Positions 10,144 through 18,486 of a DNA stretch of 64,000 nt are shown here, piece by piece. Within the stretch, counting starts at the first letter, position 1, and each line of letters begins with the position of its first letter. The notes under the pieces are model-generated. The model made no database searches. It had not been told where the DNA came from and saw only the letters and a program-made list of their open reading frames with translations. The position numbers and the translations under genes were made by a program. This DNA is from CAWKMN01 sp963850765. Its GTDB lineage: Bacteria > Chloroflexota > Anaerolineae > Aggregatilineales > Aggregatilineaceae. The stretch is taken from contig CAWKMN010000006.1 of assembly GCA_963850765.1 (NCBI GenBank), positions 558,001 to 622,000 of the forward strand, read 5' to 3'.

Positions 10144-12432
10144 CTAATCGTTAGCGTAGCAGCGTATGTCAAACAGAGCGGCGGGCGTATTGCCTTGAGT
10201 TTCCAATAACTCAATTGTGAGACAGGAGGTGGAGATAGGCTCTTCCAAACAGATGGTATTGCGTGTTTGGTGGTTGCTATCACACGTCGCGATAACCTGC
10301 ATTCCCGCATCCAGCACACGATAACGCTTCACACAAAACGGCATGAAACGCTCAGGATGGCCCATCAGAACAGACTCCATTGGGTGATCAAAATCGGTGT
10401 CAAACGATAATTCAATCCGCCGGATCGTTTGCGGCCGATCCCATTCGAGCCTGAGCGTTGGGGCAGGATCGCCCGGTGCAGCGACCCAGGCATTCGGCCC
10501 GACGGTGGGGCGCGCCCACCCGTTGGTCACGTTGGTTGGCTCAAACACTGCCAGTGGCGGCTCAACGGTGATCGCCAAATTCTGGCCGTTTGGACGGCGC
10601 AGGGGAACCCAGAATTCAAAGGCTTCAATCCCTATGTCCTGGGTTGGCTTCTGCGCGCCGTAGTTCGAGACCGAGGGGTTCTGCGTATTGCAGACAGAGA
10701 GCAGGCCCGTCACTCGCAGCTCGCTGGTATGCACCGCCGCCGCCGGATTCTTCAGGAGGCACACAAATACATAGCGCGCCGTGTTGATCGCTGTGTTGAA
10801 TGCAACTGTAATCGGTTGGGCTCTACCTGCTTGCAGGTCGAACGATCGCGTCTCCAAAATCCTATCCGGTGTGTAGTTCTCGGGTCGGTCACTGGTGCGC
10901 AGTTCAACCTGGACCGTGGTCGGTTCTGCAATGTCAAGCAGCAGGGTCATTTTCGGCATCGGACCGGGCACGACCGGGAGCATCTGTGCCCACGAGTTTT
11001 CGAGCGCCACCACCGGACCATCGGCCGGCAGCGTGGACAACTGAAAGGCGCTGGACGCCGTGATCCGCGCGGTGCGGGCGAGATCGTCGGGATCATCCAG
11101 GCGCACCGTGGGGATATACTGGCCCCGGCGCAGCAATTCGCGCTGCAACTGCTGAATATAGGGCGGTTGGGCAATATCGGCAGGAAGCAGATGATGCCGG
11201 ATGCACAGCACCGCCGCCATCCCGACGGCCTGCGACGCCGATGAAAGCGTCGCCTGCACACGAGTCGAGCTAAAAGCGACGTGCGACGCACTGAAAATCC
11301 GCCCGGCCAGGAACAGGTTGCTGATATTCCGGCTGTAGAAGCAGCGGTAAGGGATCGGGTAGACACCGCGGGAATGCCACTGATTGCAGCCGGGTTTCTC
11401 GCTGTAGATGCCGTCAGCAGGGTGCAGATCCAGCGCCCAGCCGCCGAACGAGACGGCGTCAGGATGCGCGTGCTGCTCGATCAGGTCCTGCTGGCGCAGC
11501 ATGTAATCACCCTCAAAACGGCGGCTTTCGCGCTTGCCGGGGATGTGCCCCACCCATTCGAGCGTCAATGTCTCGGCTTCGGGGAATTCACCGGAGTTCT
11601 TGATATGGTTCCAGACGCCGTAAACGACCTTCCACAATTCCCATTTGATGGTCTCAGTATCATGCACCGTGTCCAGCCGCCCGCCGTATTCGATCCACCA
11701 CAGGCGGCACCCATAGTCCCGCGCGTTGAAGCTGCGAAAGCGCGGAATCTGTGAGATGTCGTCCAGGGCGAAGCGCGGCGGGACAAATTTCACAGGACGG
11801 CCAACATCCTTGCTGTAGAAATAAAGCGAGTGGCCGAGCAGTTCCCCGTATTCGTGGCCAGGAGCCAGCTTCTCGCCGAATTCGCGGGTGCTCTCCGCAC
11901 CCATACGGAAGGCCGCGCCGCTCAGAAAACCCAGGATGCCGTCGCCGGACGCGTCACAGAACAGGGGCGCATGCACGTCGTACTGCGTCGAATTCTGGCT
12001 GCAAAAGGCGCGGACCGATTCGATCGTATCGGGACCGGACTTGTGCGCCTCGTATAACACGGTGTTGAGCAGCAGACGGATCTTCGGCTCGTCGGTCACC
12101 TTTTCGAGCAGGATGGTATCGAAGATAAGCGGGTTGCCTTCCGGGTTGCGAACCATGTTTTCAACCAGAATCTCATCGATAACGCCGCCCTCCCGCGCCC
12201 AGCGGTTGTTATTGCCCATGTGCGACGTCGCACCCAGAATCCACAGCCGGACCTCGCTGGACGCGTTGCCGCCCAACACCGGGCGATCCTGGATCAGCGT
12301 CACCCGCAGGCCGGCGCGCGCGGCCGTGATGGCGCAGCACGTCCCGGCCATGCCGCCACCCACGATCGCCAGATCGCAGAGGAGGTTCTCGGTCACAGGT
12401 GTGCGCTGTTCAGCGGGCGGATAGGTTTTCAT
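10144..12432 (-). CDS. FAD-dependent oxidoreductase with C-terminal discoidin-like domain
   Basis: A 762-residue protein. The first ~440 residues carry an FAD-binding Rossmann motif (LAIVGGGMAGTCCAITAARAG), then GGNASSEVR and GDGILGFLSGAAFRMG, and later IFSASHVAFSSTRVQATLSSASQAVGMAA. This is the FAD_oxidored pattern found widely near sugar ABC transporters in Chloroflexota, Planctomycetota and Verrucomicrobiota. The C-terminal ~300 residues are beta-rich and end in a segment (LRLEWDRPQTIRRIELSFDT) resembling a discoidin/F5-8C fold, which may bind carbohydrate. No signal peptide is seen. It is the last gene of the LacI-MalF-MalG-binding-protein-UroD operon. It may oxidise a sugar or polyol imported by that system; this is inference. 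Confidence 0.85.
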   Translation of the reverse strand: MKTYPPAEQRTPVTENLLCDLAIVGGGMAGTCCAITAARAGLRVTLIQDRPVLGGNASSEVRLWILGATSHMGNNNRWAREGGVIDEILVENMVRNPEGNPLIFDTILLEKVTDEPKIRLLLNTVLYEAHKSGPDTIESVRAFCSQNSTQYDVHAPLFCDASGDGILGFLSGAAFRMGAESTREFGEKLAPGHEYGELLGHSLYFYSKDVGRPVKFVPPRFALDDISQIPRFRSFNARDYGCRLWWIEYGGRLDTVHDTETIKWELWKVVYGVWNHIKNSGEFPEAETLTLEWVGHIPGKRESRRFEGDYMLRQQDLIEQHAHPDAVSFGGWALDLHPADGIYSEKPGCNQWHSRGVYPIPYRCFYSRNISNLFLAGRIFSASHVAFSSTRVQATLSSASQAVGMAAVLCIRHHLLPADIAQPPYIQQLQRELLRRGQYIPTVRLDDPDDLARTARITASSAFQLSTLPADGPVVALENSWAQMLPVVPGPMPKMTLLLDIAEPTTVQVELRTSDRPENYTPDRILETRSFDLQAGRAQPITVAFNTAINTARYVFVCLLKNPAAAVHTSELRVTGLLSVCNTQNPSVSNYGAQKPTQDIGIEAFEFWVPLRRPNGQNLAITVEPPLAVFEPTNVTNGWARPTVGPNAWVAAPGDPAPTLRLEWDRPQTIRRIELSFDTDFDHPMESVLMGHPERFMPFCVKRYRVLDAGMQVIATCDSNHQTRNTICLEEPISTSCLTIELLETQGNTPAALFDIRCYAND

Positions 12433-12456
12433 AGTTGATAATCCTTATTCAGGCGT

Positions 12457-12626
12457 CTAGCATTCCGTGAGTTGGCCCCTCCCTAAATCCCTCCCCGCAG
12501 GCGGAGAGGGACTTGAGCCGCGCCGGGTTGCCGCGCGCCTTCTCTTTCTCCGTGCGTGCGAAGCACGCCTGGGGAGAAGGGGTGCCGACCAAAGGTCGGA
12601 CGGGGGATAGGGGCTAAAAAGATCTA
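12457..12626. mobile_element. CTAG-ended miniature repeat element, degenerate copy
   Basis: The interior contains the C-rich core shared with copies at 32914, 42851, 52428 and 62387: CCCCTCCCTAAATCCCTCCCC near the left and GGGGGATAGGGGC near the right, plus an inner GTGCGTGCGAAGCACGCC hairpin shared with the copy at 52428. The terminal inverted repeats are decayed: CTAG at 12457-12460 and TCTAA at 12623-12627. The right end overlaps the TAG stop codon of the UroD-like gene (12624-12626). No coding capacity, so it would be non-autonomous. Confidence 0.6.
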
Positions 12627-13799
12627 ATAAGCTGCATATTCCATCGCAGTTTCGATATAGGCCTGTACGTTTTCGATCGGCGTGTCGTATTCCAGAAAAT
12701 CGGCGGATTGCAGGATAAACCGCCGGCGCTGTTTCGGCTGCTTGCCGGTCTTGATTGTTGCTTCGGTTGCCCGGCGCACCTCGTCCACGCGGCCATTTTT
12801 GAGCACGTTCACCTGATCGACACCGCCGATGATCGCGTAGTCTCCCCGAATGAGATCGATCGCGTGGTTCAGATCGGCGTCTCCCAGCGTGGGCGGTGGC
12901 GAGAACGGCTCGATCACCCGCGCGCCCAGCGCCTTGTAGGACTCGACGAGATCCATGATCTGGCCGCAGTTGTGGACCATCGCGGGCGTACCATCGCGCT
13001 GGAACACATCGATACACTGCTTTTCAAACGGCAGCACGTACCGCTCATAGGTTTTCCTGCCCAGAAAACCGCCCGCGACGTTGCCCCCCACGATAAACAC
13101 ATCCGCTCCCGCACCGGCCACGAGATCATAAAAGGCCCGAATCCGGCGCAGCGCATAGTCCATCAACTGCACATAAAATTCGTAGTCGGTCAGGAACAGC
13201 GTATACAGTGTTTCGAGCCGGACCAGCCGCGAGACATAGTTAAAAGGGCCGCCGGTGGTCCACAGGCCGACGATACCATCATCCCCCACCAGCGCGCGGA
13301 TCAGGGCCACCCGATCCTTCGCGTGCTGTGCCCAGGATGCCGGCCAGGACGGCTCGTATTCCGTGACAATGGCGAGGTCCGTGGGTGTTTCGATGGCGGG
13401 TTTGGTGGGGGCCGTAACAAACGTATGGGGGCCGACCTGCTGAAGCGTCTGCTCCTGGGTGAGGACCCCGCGCGGAGTTGTGATCGTGGCGCGGCGCGTC
13501 TGGCCGGTCTGTTCGATGCTGACCTGCCACGTATCCGTTTGCTGCTCGGTATCCAGTTCCCCGCGTGACATGAACCCGGCGCTGCCGGCATAGTTCCCGA
13601 GGCGCACGAAGACATCACAGCCGAGCTGTTTTTGCAGCTCCACGACCTTGATCTGCCGGGCTTCCCAATCCCAGGGATCGAGATCGGGATAAAGCTGGCT
13701 GAGAAAGTGACCGTGATCGTGGATGAACAGCGTCACCGGCACCCGATCCGGCTGCTCGCCGTTGAGTACCTTTAGAAAACGCTCGCGTGAGGTGGTCAT
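12624..13799 (-). CDS. Uroporphyrinogen decarboxylase (UroD/MtaA) family protein
   Basis: A 391-residue UroD-fold protein starting MTTSRERFLKVLNGEQPDRVPV, the usual opening of the URO-D/MtaA-type family that is not involved in haem synthesis. Family features include IEPFSPPPTLGDADL and a late YAIIGGVDQVNVLKNG, and HNCGQIMDLVESYKALGARV, whose His-x-Cys matches the zinc-ligand region of MtaA/CmuA-like methyltransferases. It lies between the solute-binding protein gene and the FAD oxidoreductase gene of a LacI-controlled operon. True haem-pathway UroD enzymes are not found in such a context, so a C1-transfer or unknown role is more likely. Its stop codon is provided at the edge of a repeat element. 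Confidence 0.85.
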   Translation of the reverse strand: MTTSRERFLKVLNGEQPDRVPVTLFIHDHGHFLSQLYPDLDPWDWEARQIKVVELQKQLGCDVFVRLGNYAGSAGFMSRGELDTEQQTDTWQVSIEQTGQTRRATITTPRGVLTQEQTLQQVGPHTFVTAPTKPAIETPTDLAIVTEYEPSWPASWAQHAKDRVALIRALVGDDGIVGLWTTGGPFNYVSRLVRLETLYTLFLTDYEFYVQLMDYALRRIRAFYDLVAGAGADVFIVGGNVAGGFLGRKTYERYVLPFEKQCIDVFQRDGTPAMVHNCGQIMDLVESYKALGARVIEPFSPPPTLGDADLNHAIDLIRGDYAIIGGVDQVNVLKNGRVDEVRRATEATIKTGKQPKQRRRFILQSADFLEYDTPIENVQAYIETAMEYAAY

Positions 13800-13824
13800 A
13801 CGGTCCTCGGCCCCTTGTTGCTAA

Positions 13825-13846
13825 GGGCGGGTTTGTTAACCCGCCC
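13825..13846. repeat. Intergenic hairpin between UroD and binding-protein genes
   Basis: GGGCGGGTT (13825-13833) pairs perfectly with AACCCGCCC (13838-13846) around a TGTT loop and is followed by CCTAC. It sits between the solute-binding protein stop (13892) and the UroD start (13799). It may stabilise the upstream binding-protein message. Confidence 0.5.
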
Positions 13847-13891
13847 CTACATGAAGACCGCCCACAGCCGCGAGCGGCCTGAATCTTACGT

Positions 13892-15136
13892 CTACTCGGC
13901 CAGATCGCTGATCTCGTCGTGGGCTTCGTTCAGTGCATCTTCGGCGCTCATATCGCCGATCAGCGCCGCCTGGACGTTTTCGTTGAGGATGGTTTCCATC
14001 GCGGCAGCTTCGGCATAGGGCCAGAACGGGTTCGTGCGAGCGGTCGCCGTGATGCCGGATGACCACGTGGCGACATAGGAATTGTTCTGGACGGCTTCGG
14101 AGTCCAGCGCGGCCTGCGTAGTGGGCGGCAGGGCGAGCTTGTCGAAGTAGTTCAGGATGGTAGCTTCATCAGTAGTGATGTGTTTGGCAAAGGCCGAAGC
14201 AGCGTCGGCGGCGTCATCATCAATCACAACGATGATATGCCCCCACAACAGTGCCTGCGGCGTGTCGCCTTCGTTCAGCACCGGGCGCGGTACCGGGACG
14301 ACAAACTCTTCCAGACCCGAATCCGGGGCATTGGTCGTGACGAGACCACGCGCGACGATCGCATCATCGTAGAAACCGACGCGGCCCTGGGCGAACAACT
14401 GGCGAGCATCGAAGCGATCCATGTCCGGCGCGATCAGGCCGCGCTCAAGCAGGCTGGCGTACCACTCGACGGCGGCAATGGTGCCCTCATCGTTCAGGAC
14501 CACGTTACCTTCGTCATCGATCACGGTGCCGCCAAATGTCCAGATCCACGGGATGACGTCCTTCAACTGCGCGGTGTCAGTCATGCCGGCGTAGGGGATC
14601 ACGTCCGGGCTGTAGGCTTTCAAGGCTTCGAGCGCCGCCTCAAATTCGGCGATGGTGGTGGGCAGTTCGGTGACGCCCGCTTCTACCAACAGCTTCATGT
14701 TGGCGACCATGCCGATCGAGGCGGTGGTCCAGGGCAGACCGTACTGCACGCCGTTGACCTGACCGCTGCTCAGCGCGGCGTCGGTGTAACCGGCCCCTTC
14801 GGCAACCGGGCCGAGGTCCTTGAGGACGCCCATCGCGGCCAGCGGAGCGAGCCACGCGATGTCAAGCTGCACCGCGCCGCTCAGGTTGCCGCCGCGTGCC
14901 TGAAGCAGAATCTGGTTGAGATACTCATTGTAGGGGTACGAGACATCGGTGATCTCTGCGCCGGTTGCCGCGCTGTATTCACCCACCACCCCCATGATCA
15001 CGTCGCGCGTCGCGCCTTCTTGCAGTGACCAGCCGGTGAAAGTGAACTTCCCACCGTCCTGGGCCATCACGGGTGCAAGTCCGATCAGCAGAACGAGGGT
15101 CAGAACGAGCAGTGTTGTTAACGTTTTTCGAGACAT
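13892..15136 (-). CDS. Extracellular sugar-binding protein of an ABC importer
   Basis: The start at ATG 15136 follows GGAGGATAGA; an in-frame ATG 18 nt upstream lacks a site. The 414-residue product begins with a signal peptide (SRKTLTTLLVLTLVLLIGLAPVMAQ) and continues GGKFTFTGWSLQEGATRDVIMGVVGEY, followed by features of family 1 solute-binding proteins (AFAKHITTDEATILNYFDKLALPP; ENVQAALIGDMSAEDALNEAHDEI at the C terminus). It would capture a sugar outside the cell and deliver it to the MalF/MalG pair encoded just upstream. Glu/Asp-rich, as is typical. The ligand is unknown. Confidence 0.93.
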   Translation of the reverse strand: MSRKTLTTLLVLTLVLLIGLAPVMAQDGGKFTFTGWSLQEGATRDVIMGVVGEYSAATGAEITDVSYPYNEYLNQILLQARGGNLSGAVQLDIAWLAPLAAMGVLKDLGPVAEGAGYTDAALSSGQVNGVQYGLPWTTASIGMVANMKLLVEAGVTELPTTIAEFEAALEALKAYSPDVIPYAGMTDTAQLKDVIPWIWTFGGTVIDDEGNVVLNDEGTIAAVEWYASLLERGLIAPDMDRFDARQLFAQGRVGFYDDAIVARGLVTTNAPDSGLEEFVVPVPRPVLNEGDTPQALLWGHIIVVIDDDAADAASAFAKHITTDEATILNYFDKLALPPTTQAALDSEAVQNNSYVATWSSGITATARTNPFWPYAEAAAMETILNENVQAALIGDMSAEDALNEAHDEISDLAE

Positions 15137-15203
15137 TCTATCCTCCATCATCAAAGTAACAGACTAATCGATTGACTAGACAGCGGTGTATCCGCCGTAT
15201 TCG

Positions 15204-15290
15204 ACTAACAGGCTATCCGTAAATTCCTGCATTCCATAGGGCGGTTTGCAATATGCCCCTACAAAAACGAATTTTTGGATAGATACTAAC
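15204..15290. mobile_element. Short inverted-terminus repeat (MITE-like), copy 1
   Basis: The 87-bp element begins ACTAACAGGCTATCCGTAAATTC and ends in the inverse of GTTAGTATCTATCC..AAATTC, so the two ends form inverted repeats of the type CTATCC-NN-AAATTC. A second copy, in the opposite orientation, is at 35010-35095 and shares the inner GTTTTTGTAGGGGC motif. The right end, CTAAC, contains the TAG stop codon of the permease gene (15286-15288). Confidence 0.6.
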
Positions 15291-16161
15291 CTTTGACCGC
15301 CCCGGCCATCAGCCCGCCCGCGATATAACGCTGCATGAACAGGAAGGCGATCACAATCGGCAGCGAGACGATAAACGACGACGCCATAAGACTCGGCCAC
15401 GATGTCTGAAACTCCCCGATATAGGTCAGGACCAGGCCCGGCGGCAGCGTCATTTTCTGCGGCCCGGCCAGCGTCAGCGCGTAGATGTAATCGTTCCAGC
15501 CTCGAATGAACGCGAACAGGCTGGTCGATACCAGGGCGGGCGCGGCTACAGGCAGCAGGATGCGGTGAATGATCTGAAGCTGGCTGGCGCCGTCCACCTT
15601 GGCCGCTTCGATCAGATCATCAGGGATGGTGTCGAAGTAACTTTTGAGCATCCAGATACACAGGGGCAGGGTGAACGTGGTGAAGGCCAGGATCATCGAC
15701 CAGTACGAATTGAGCAGGCCCAGGTCATCGAACATCAGGTAGAGCGCGATGAGCAGCAGCGCCTGCGGGAACATCTGCGCCGAGAGGATCAGGAACATCA
15801 GCGCGCGGCGTCCGGCATAACGAAACTTGGAGAACGAATAGGCCGCGTAGGCGGATACAACAATGCTGCCTACCGCCGTCGCCGTCGAAACCAACAGGCT
15901 GTTACGGAAGTAACGCAGCAGTGATGAGTTGTCGAAAAACGCCTGGTAGTGATCGAGCGTCAGATCAGTAGGGAACAACCGCGGCGGGAACTGGAATACC
16001 TGATCCGCCGGTGTGAGCGACGTGATGAGCATCCAGTAGATCGGGAAGAAGGCAAACAGCGCAATCACGGCGAACGACAGGTAAAGCCCGAATTTGTCCA
16101 GCCACTGCTGGCGCTGTGAGGCGGCCATATGGGTCGTTTCGATATATCTTGAAAGCGTCAT
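15286..16161 (-). CDS. Sugar ABC transporter permease, MalG-like
   Basis: A 291-residue permease with six membrane segments. The N-terminal region reads FGLYLSFAVIALFAFFPIYWMLITSL and the EAA loop reads LIEAAKVDGASQLQIIHRILLPVAAPAL, which contacts the ATPase. The C terminus ends YIAGGLMAGAVKG, the hallmark of MalG-type inner-membrane subunits (CUT1 family). It follows the MalF gene by 8 nt. No ATP-binding subunit is encoded in this operon, so it probably uses a shared MsmK/MalK-type ATPase encoded elsewhere, as many CUT1 systems do. Confidence 0.94.
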   Translation of the reverse strand: MTLSRYIETTHMAASQRQQWLDKFGLYLSFAVIALFAFFPIYWMLITSLTPADQVFQFPPRLFPTDLTLDHYQAFFDNSSLLRYFRNSLLVSTATAVGSIVVSAYAAYSFSKFRYAGRRALMFLILSAQMFPQALLLIALYLMFDDLGLLNSYWSMILAFTTFTLPLCIWMLKSYFDTIPDDLIEAAKVDGASQLQIIHRILLPVAAPALVSTSLFAFIRGWNDYIYALTLAGPQKMTLPPGLVLTYIGEFQTSWPSLMASSFIVSLPIVIAFLFMQRYIAGGLMAGAVKG

Positions 16162-16169
16162 GCTGGCCC

Positions 16170-17066
16170 CTAATCGTTATCCGTGCCGAACTTGAGATAC
16201 AGCGCCACAATCACCGACAGCAGGCCCATCCACAGGATGCCAATCGCGCCCGCCTCGCCCAGGTCGAATTTCTGGAAGGCGGTTTTGTAGACGGCAACGG
16301 AAAAGGTCGTAGTCGCCTTGGCCGGGCCGCCCGTCGTCATGACATAGATCGTCTCGAAGTGCTGGAAATTCCAGATAAAACTGAGCAGCAGCACCGTGCC
16401 GATAATGCCGCGCAGCTGCGGGATCGTAATCCGCCGGAAGATCTGCTCGCGATTCGCGCCGTCAATCGCGGCCGCCTCGTTCAGTTCTCTGGGGATGGTT
16501 TGCAGCCCGGCCAGCAGCATCACGGCCATCCAGGGGAAGGTATTCCAGGTCTTGGCGATGACGACGGCGGCCATGGCCCGATCGCGTTGGCCAAGCCAGT
16601 TGATATTCTCCGAAATGAGGCCGGCCTCTCTCAAAAATCCGTTCAGGACGCCATAGTTCGCGTTAAAAATCCACATCCACAGGAAGGACACTACCACGGC
16701 GGGGATCAGCCAGGGCAGCAGAAACAGGCTGCGTAACAGGCCCTTGCCGCGGATCGACGAGTTCAGGATCAACGCCACGGCAAAGCCCACGATAAACGGG
16801 AGCAGCGTCGCGTAGATGGTGAAGTTCAGGGTGGTGCGCAGCAGCGGCTCAAAATCGTCTTCGAGGAGGGCTTTGATATTCTCCAGCCCCACGTATTCCT
16901 GGCCGGGCCACAGCAGGCTTTTTTCGAGCAGTCCCTGGTACATCGAAGTGAAAAGTGGATACATCGTGATCGCACCGAACAGCGCCAGGGCCGGCAGCGC
17001 CAGCAGAATGCCAAATTGTCCATCGGAAAGTCTGAACCGAGGGAAAGGCTGGCTTTTCACGAGCAT
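16170..17066 (-). CDS. Sugar ABC transporter permease, MalF-like
   Basis: A 298-residue CUT1 permease with membrane segments at GILLALPALALFGAITMYPLF, LLPFIVGFAVALILN and LLRSLFLLPWLIPAVVVSFLWMWIF. The EAA loop is ELNEAAAIDGANREQIFRRITIPQL. It overlaps the end of the upstream LacI gene by 10 nt (17057-17066), so the two are translationally linked. It would form the transmembrane channel with the MalG-like protein downstream. Confidence 0.94.
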   Translation of the reverse strand: MLVKSQPFPRFRLSDGQFGILLALPALALFGAITMYPLFTSMYQGLLEKSLLWPGQEYVGLENIKALLEDDFEPLLRTTLNFTIYATLLPFIVGFAVALILNSSIRGKGLLRSLFLLPWLIPAVVVSFLWMWIFNANYGVLNGFLREAGLISENINWLGQRDRAMAAVVIAKTWNTFPWMAVMLLAGLQTIPRELNEAAAIDGANREQIFRRITIPQLRGIIGTVLLLSFIWNFQHFETIYVMTTGGPAKATTTFSVAVYKTAFQKFDLGEAGAIGILWMGLLSVIVALYLKFGTDND

Positions 17067-18187
17067 GGACGGGACTCCGTAACAATTTTTCCGTAAATTT
17101 CCGCACTTGGGAGTATTGATGCGTCGAAAAATCTATGCCTGATACATTCTGGCAGGGTCAGGTTGCCGCGGCCCAACGTCAGCTCGAAATCGCGGACGAT
17201 GAGTGAGGTGGGTACGCGCACCAGCCAGGGATCATCATCCGGCTCATCAAACAACATACACAGCCGCCGGGCTGCGATCATGCCCATCCGGTGCATATCA
17301 AAATAGACCGATGTGAGCGCCGGGCTGACGTATCGCGCCAGTTCGTAATCACCAAAACCGATCACGTCCAGATCGTCCGGGACGTGCAATCCATGTTCAC
17401 GGATGGCGCGCATCCCGCCGAGAGCGATCACGTCATCCGCGAACAGCACGGCGTCCAGATGAGCATTCTGTTGCAGAAGACGGCGGGTCTGCTGATAGCC
17501 GGACTCGGCGCTGAAATCGCTCACTACCACCTGGGTGGGATCAAACGACAACTGGTGCAGGCACAGCATCAGCCGGTAGGCATCCAGCTTTTCGGCGCTC
17601 GTAGTGGTTGTGGACGGGCCGTTGACAAAACCGATTCGCTGGCGGCCGCGCTCGATCAGGTGCTGCATGGCTTGCTGAATTCCCTGGCCGACGTCCGCCA
17701 TCACGCAGTTGACTTCCGTTGGGCGGAGATGCGCGCCGGCAATCACAAAGGGGATTTCAAGCGTCTGCAATTCTCTGACGAACGCACGGTCGCGAACGCC
17801 ACCCAGCAGCACCAATCCCGATACCCCGATGTCACTGGCGTGCAGCCGCGCTTCTTCTGGGGAGACCGTCGAGTGCTGGAGCCGGACGGCGATCCCGCGC
17901 TGTTCCAGATAGGAGTGAACCCCGACCCAGACGCGCCGCTCGAATTCGCCCCCGGCAGGTGATGCCCCATTTTGCGTTTCGGCAGCCTCCTCGCGAGTCA
18001 GTACCAGCACGGAGCGGGAAACCTGCGGGGTGCTGGGCAGCCGTTCCATCGAATACCCTAATTCATGGGCCGCCTGCAGGACGATCAGCCGGGTTTCCTC
18101 GCTCACTCGGGGGCTGTCGTTGAGCACTCGAGATACTGTGGCAATGGAAACATGGGCTCGTTCTGCTATTTCCCGGACTGTTGCCAC
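17057..18187 (-). CDS. LacI-family transcriptional regulator
   Basis: About 376 residues. The N-terminal helix-turn-helix reads TVREIAERAHVSIATVSRVLNDSPRVSEETR. The C-terminal part is a periplasmic-binding-protein-like effector domain (GFVNGPSTTTTSAEKLDAYRLML; AVLFADDVIALGGMRAIREHGLHVPDDLDVIGFGDYELARYVSPALTSV). The start is GTG 18187 or TTG 18190; AGGTGG upstream fits either. It is the first gene of the operon for the MalF/MalG/binding protein/UroD/FAD oxidoreductase set. Three operator-like sites lie in its own promoter region, so autoregulation and control of the whole operon by the imported sugar are likely. Confidence 0.93.
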   Translation of the reverse strand: MATVREIAERAHVSIATVSRVLNDSPRVSEETRLIVLQAAHELGYSMERLPSTPQVSRSVLVLTREEAAETQNGASPAGGEFERRVWVGVHSYLEQRGIAVRLQHSTVSPEEARLHASDIGVSGLVLLGGVRDRAFVRELQTLEIPFVIAGAHLRPTEVNCVMADVGQGIQQAMQHLIERGRQRIGFVNGPSTTTTSAEKLDAYRLMLCLHQLSFDPTQVVVSDFSAESGYQQTRRLLQQNAHLDAVLFADDVIALGGMRAIREHGLHVPDDLDVIGFGDYELARYVSPALTSVYFDMHRMGMIAARRLCMLFDEPDDDPWLVRVPTSLIVRDFELTLGRGNLTLPECIRHRFFDASILPSAEIYGKIVTESRPCS

Positions 18188-18216
18188 CAAACCACCTGAC
18201 CAATCAGCAAAAAAAA

Positions 18217-18303
18217 GTAACGTTGTGAAACAAACCTGTCATAAGTGTAACGTTTGATATGAAACAAAGTCAATATTGTGCGGAAAATATGTAACTTGTT
18301 ACA
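18217..18303 (-). promoter_or_regulatory. LacI-type promoter with three operator-like sites
   Basis: On the minus strand TTGACT (18268-18273) and TACACT (18244-18249) are separated by 18 bp. Two copies of GTAACGTT, each with the central CG typical of LacI-family sites, are at 18217-18224 and 18247-18254, 30 bp apart. The second overlaps the -10 box. A third, perfect inverted repeat (TGTAAC-TT-GTTACA) is at 18290-18303, upstream of the -35. This arrangement would allow repression with DNA looping. Confidence 0.65.
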
Positions 18304-18486
18304 CGACCGGAGTTTGTTGCGTGTCAGAATTAGTGAGACCACAAGGCAGGCTAAAACAGAGGAGACGAGGTTGATGGCGAAGGAAGCTCAGCCAACTCCA
18401 CCTCGCGGCGTCAGAGCGAGCTTCTCTCGCAGACTATTTTTGATGACGGCGGGTTTTTGGTGGAATGCCTGTGATCCGGCTGCGCG

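Noticed and set aside
12470..12612. Repeated C-rich blocks read as a CRISPR-like array
   Set aside because: Only one copy is found at each location, with inverted termini and no regular spacers, so these are dispersed miniature elements.
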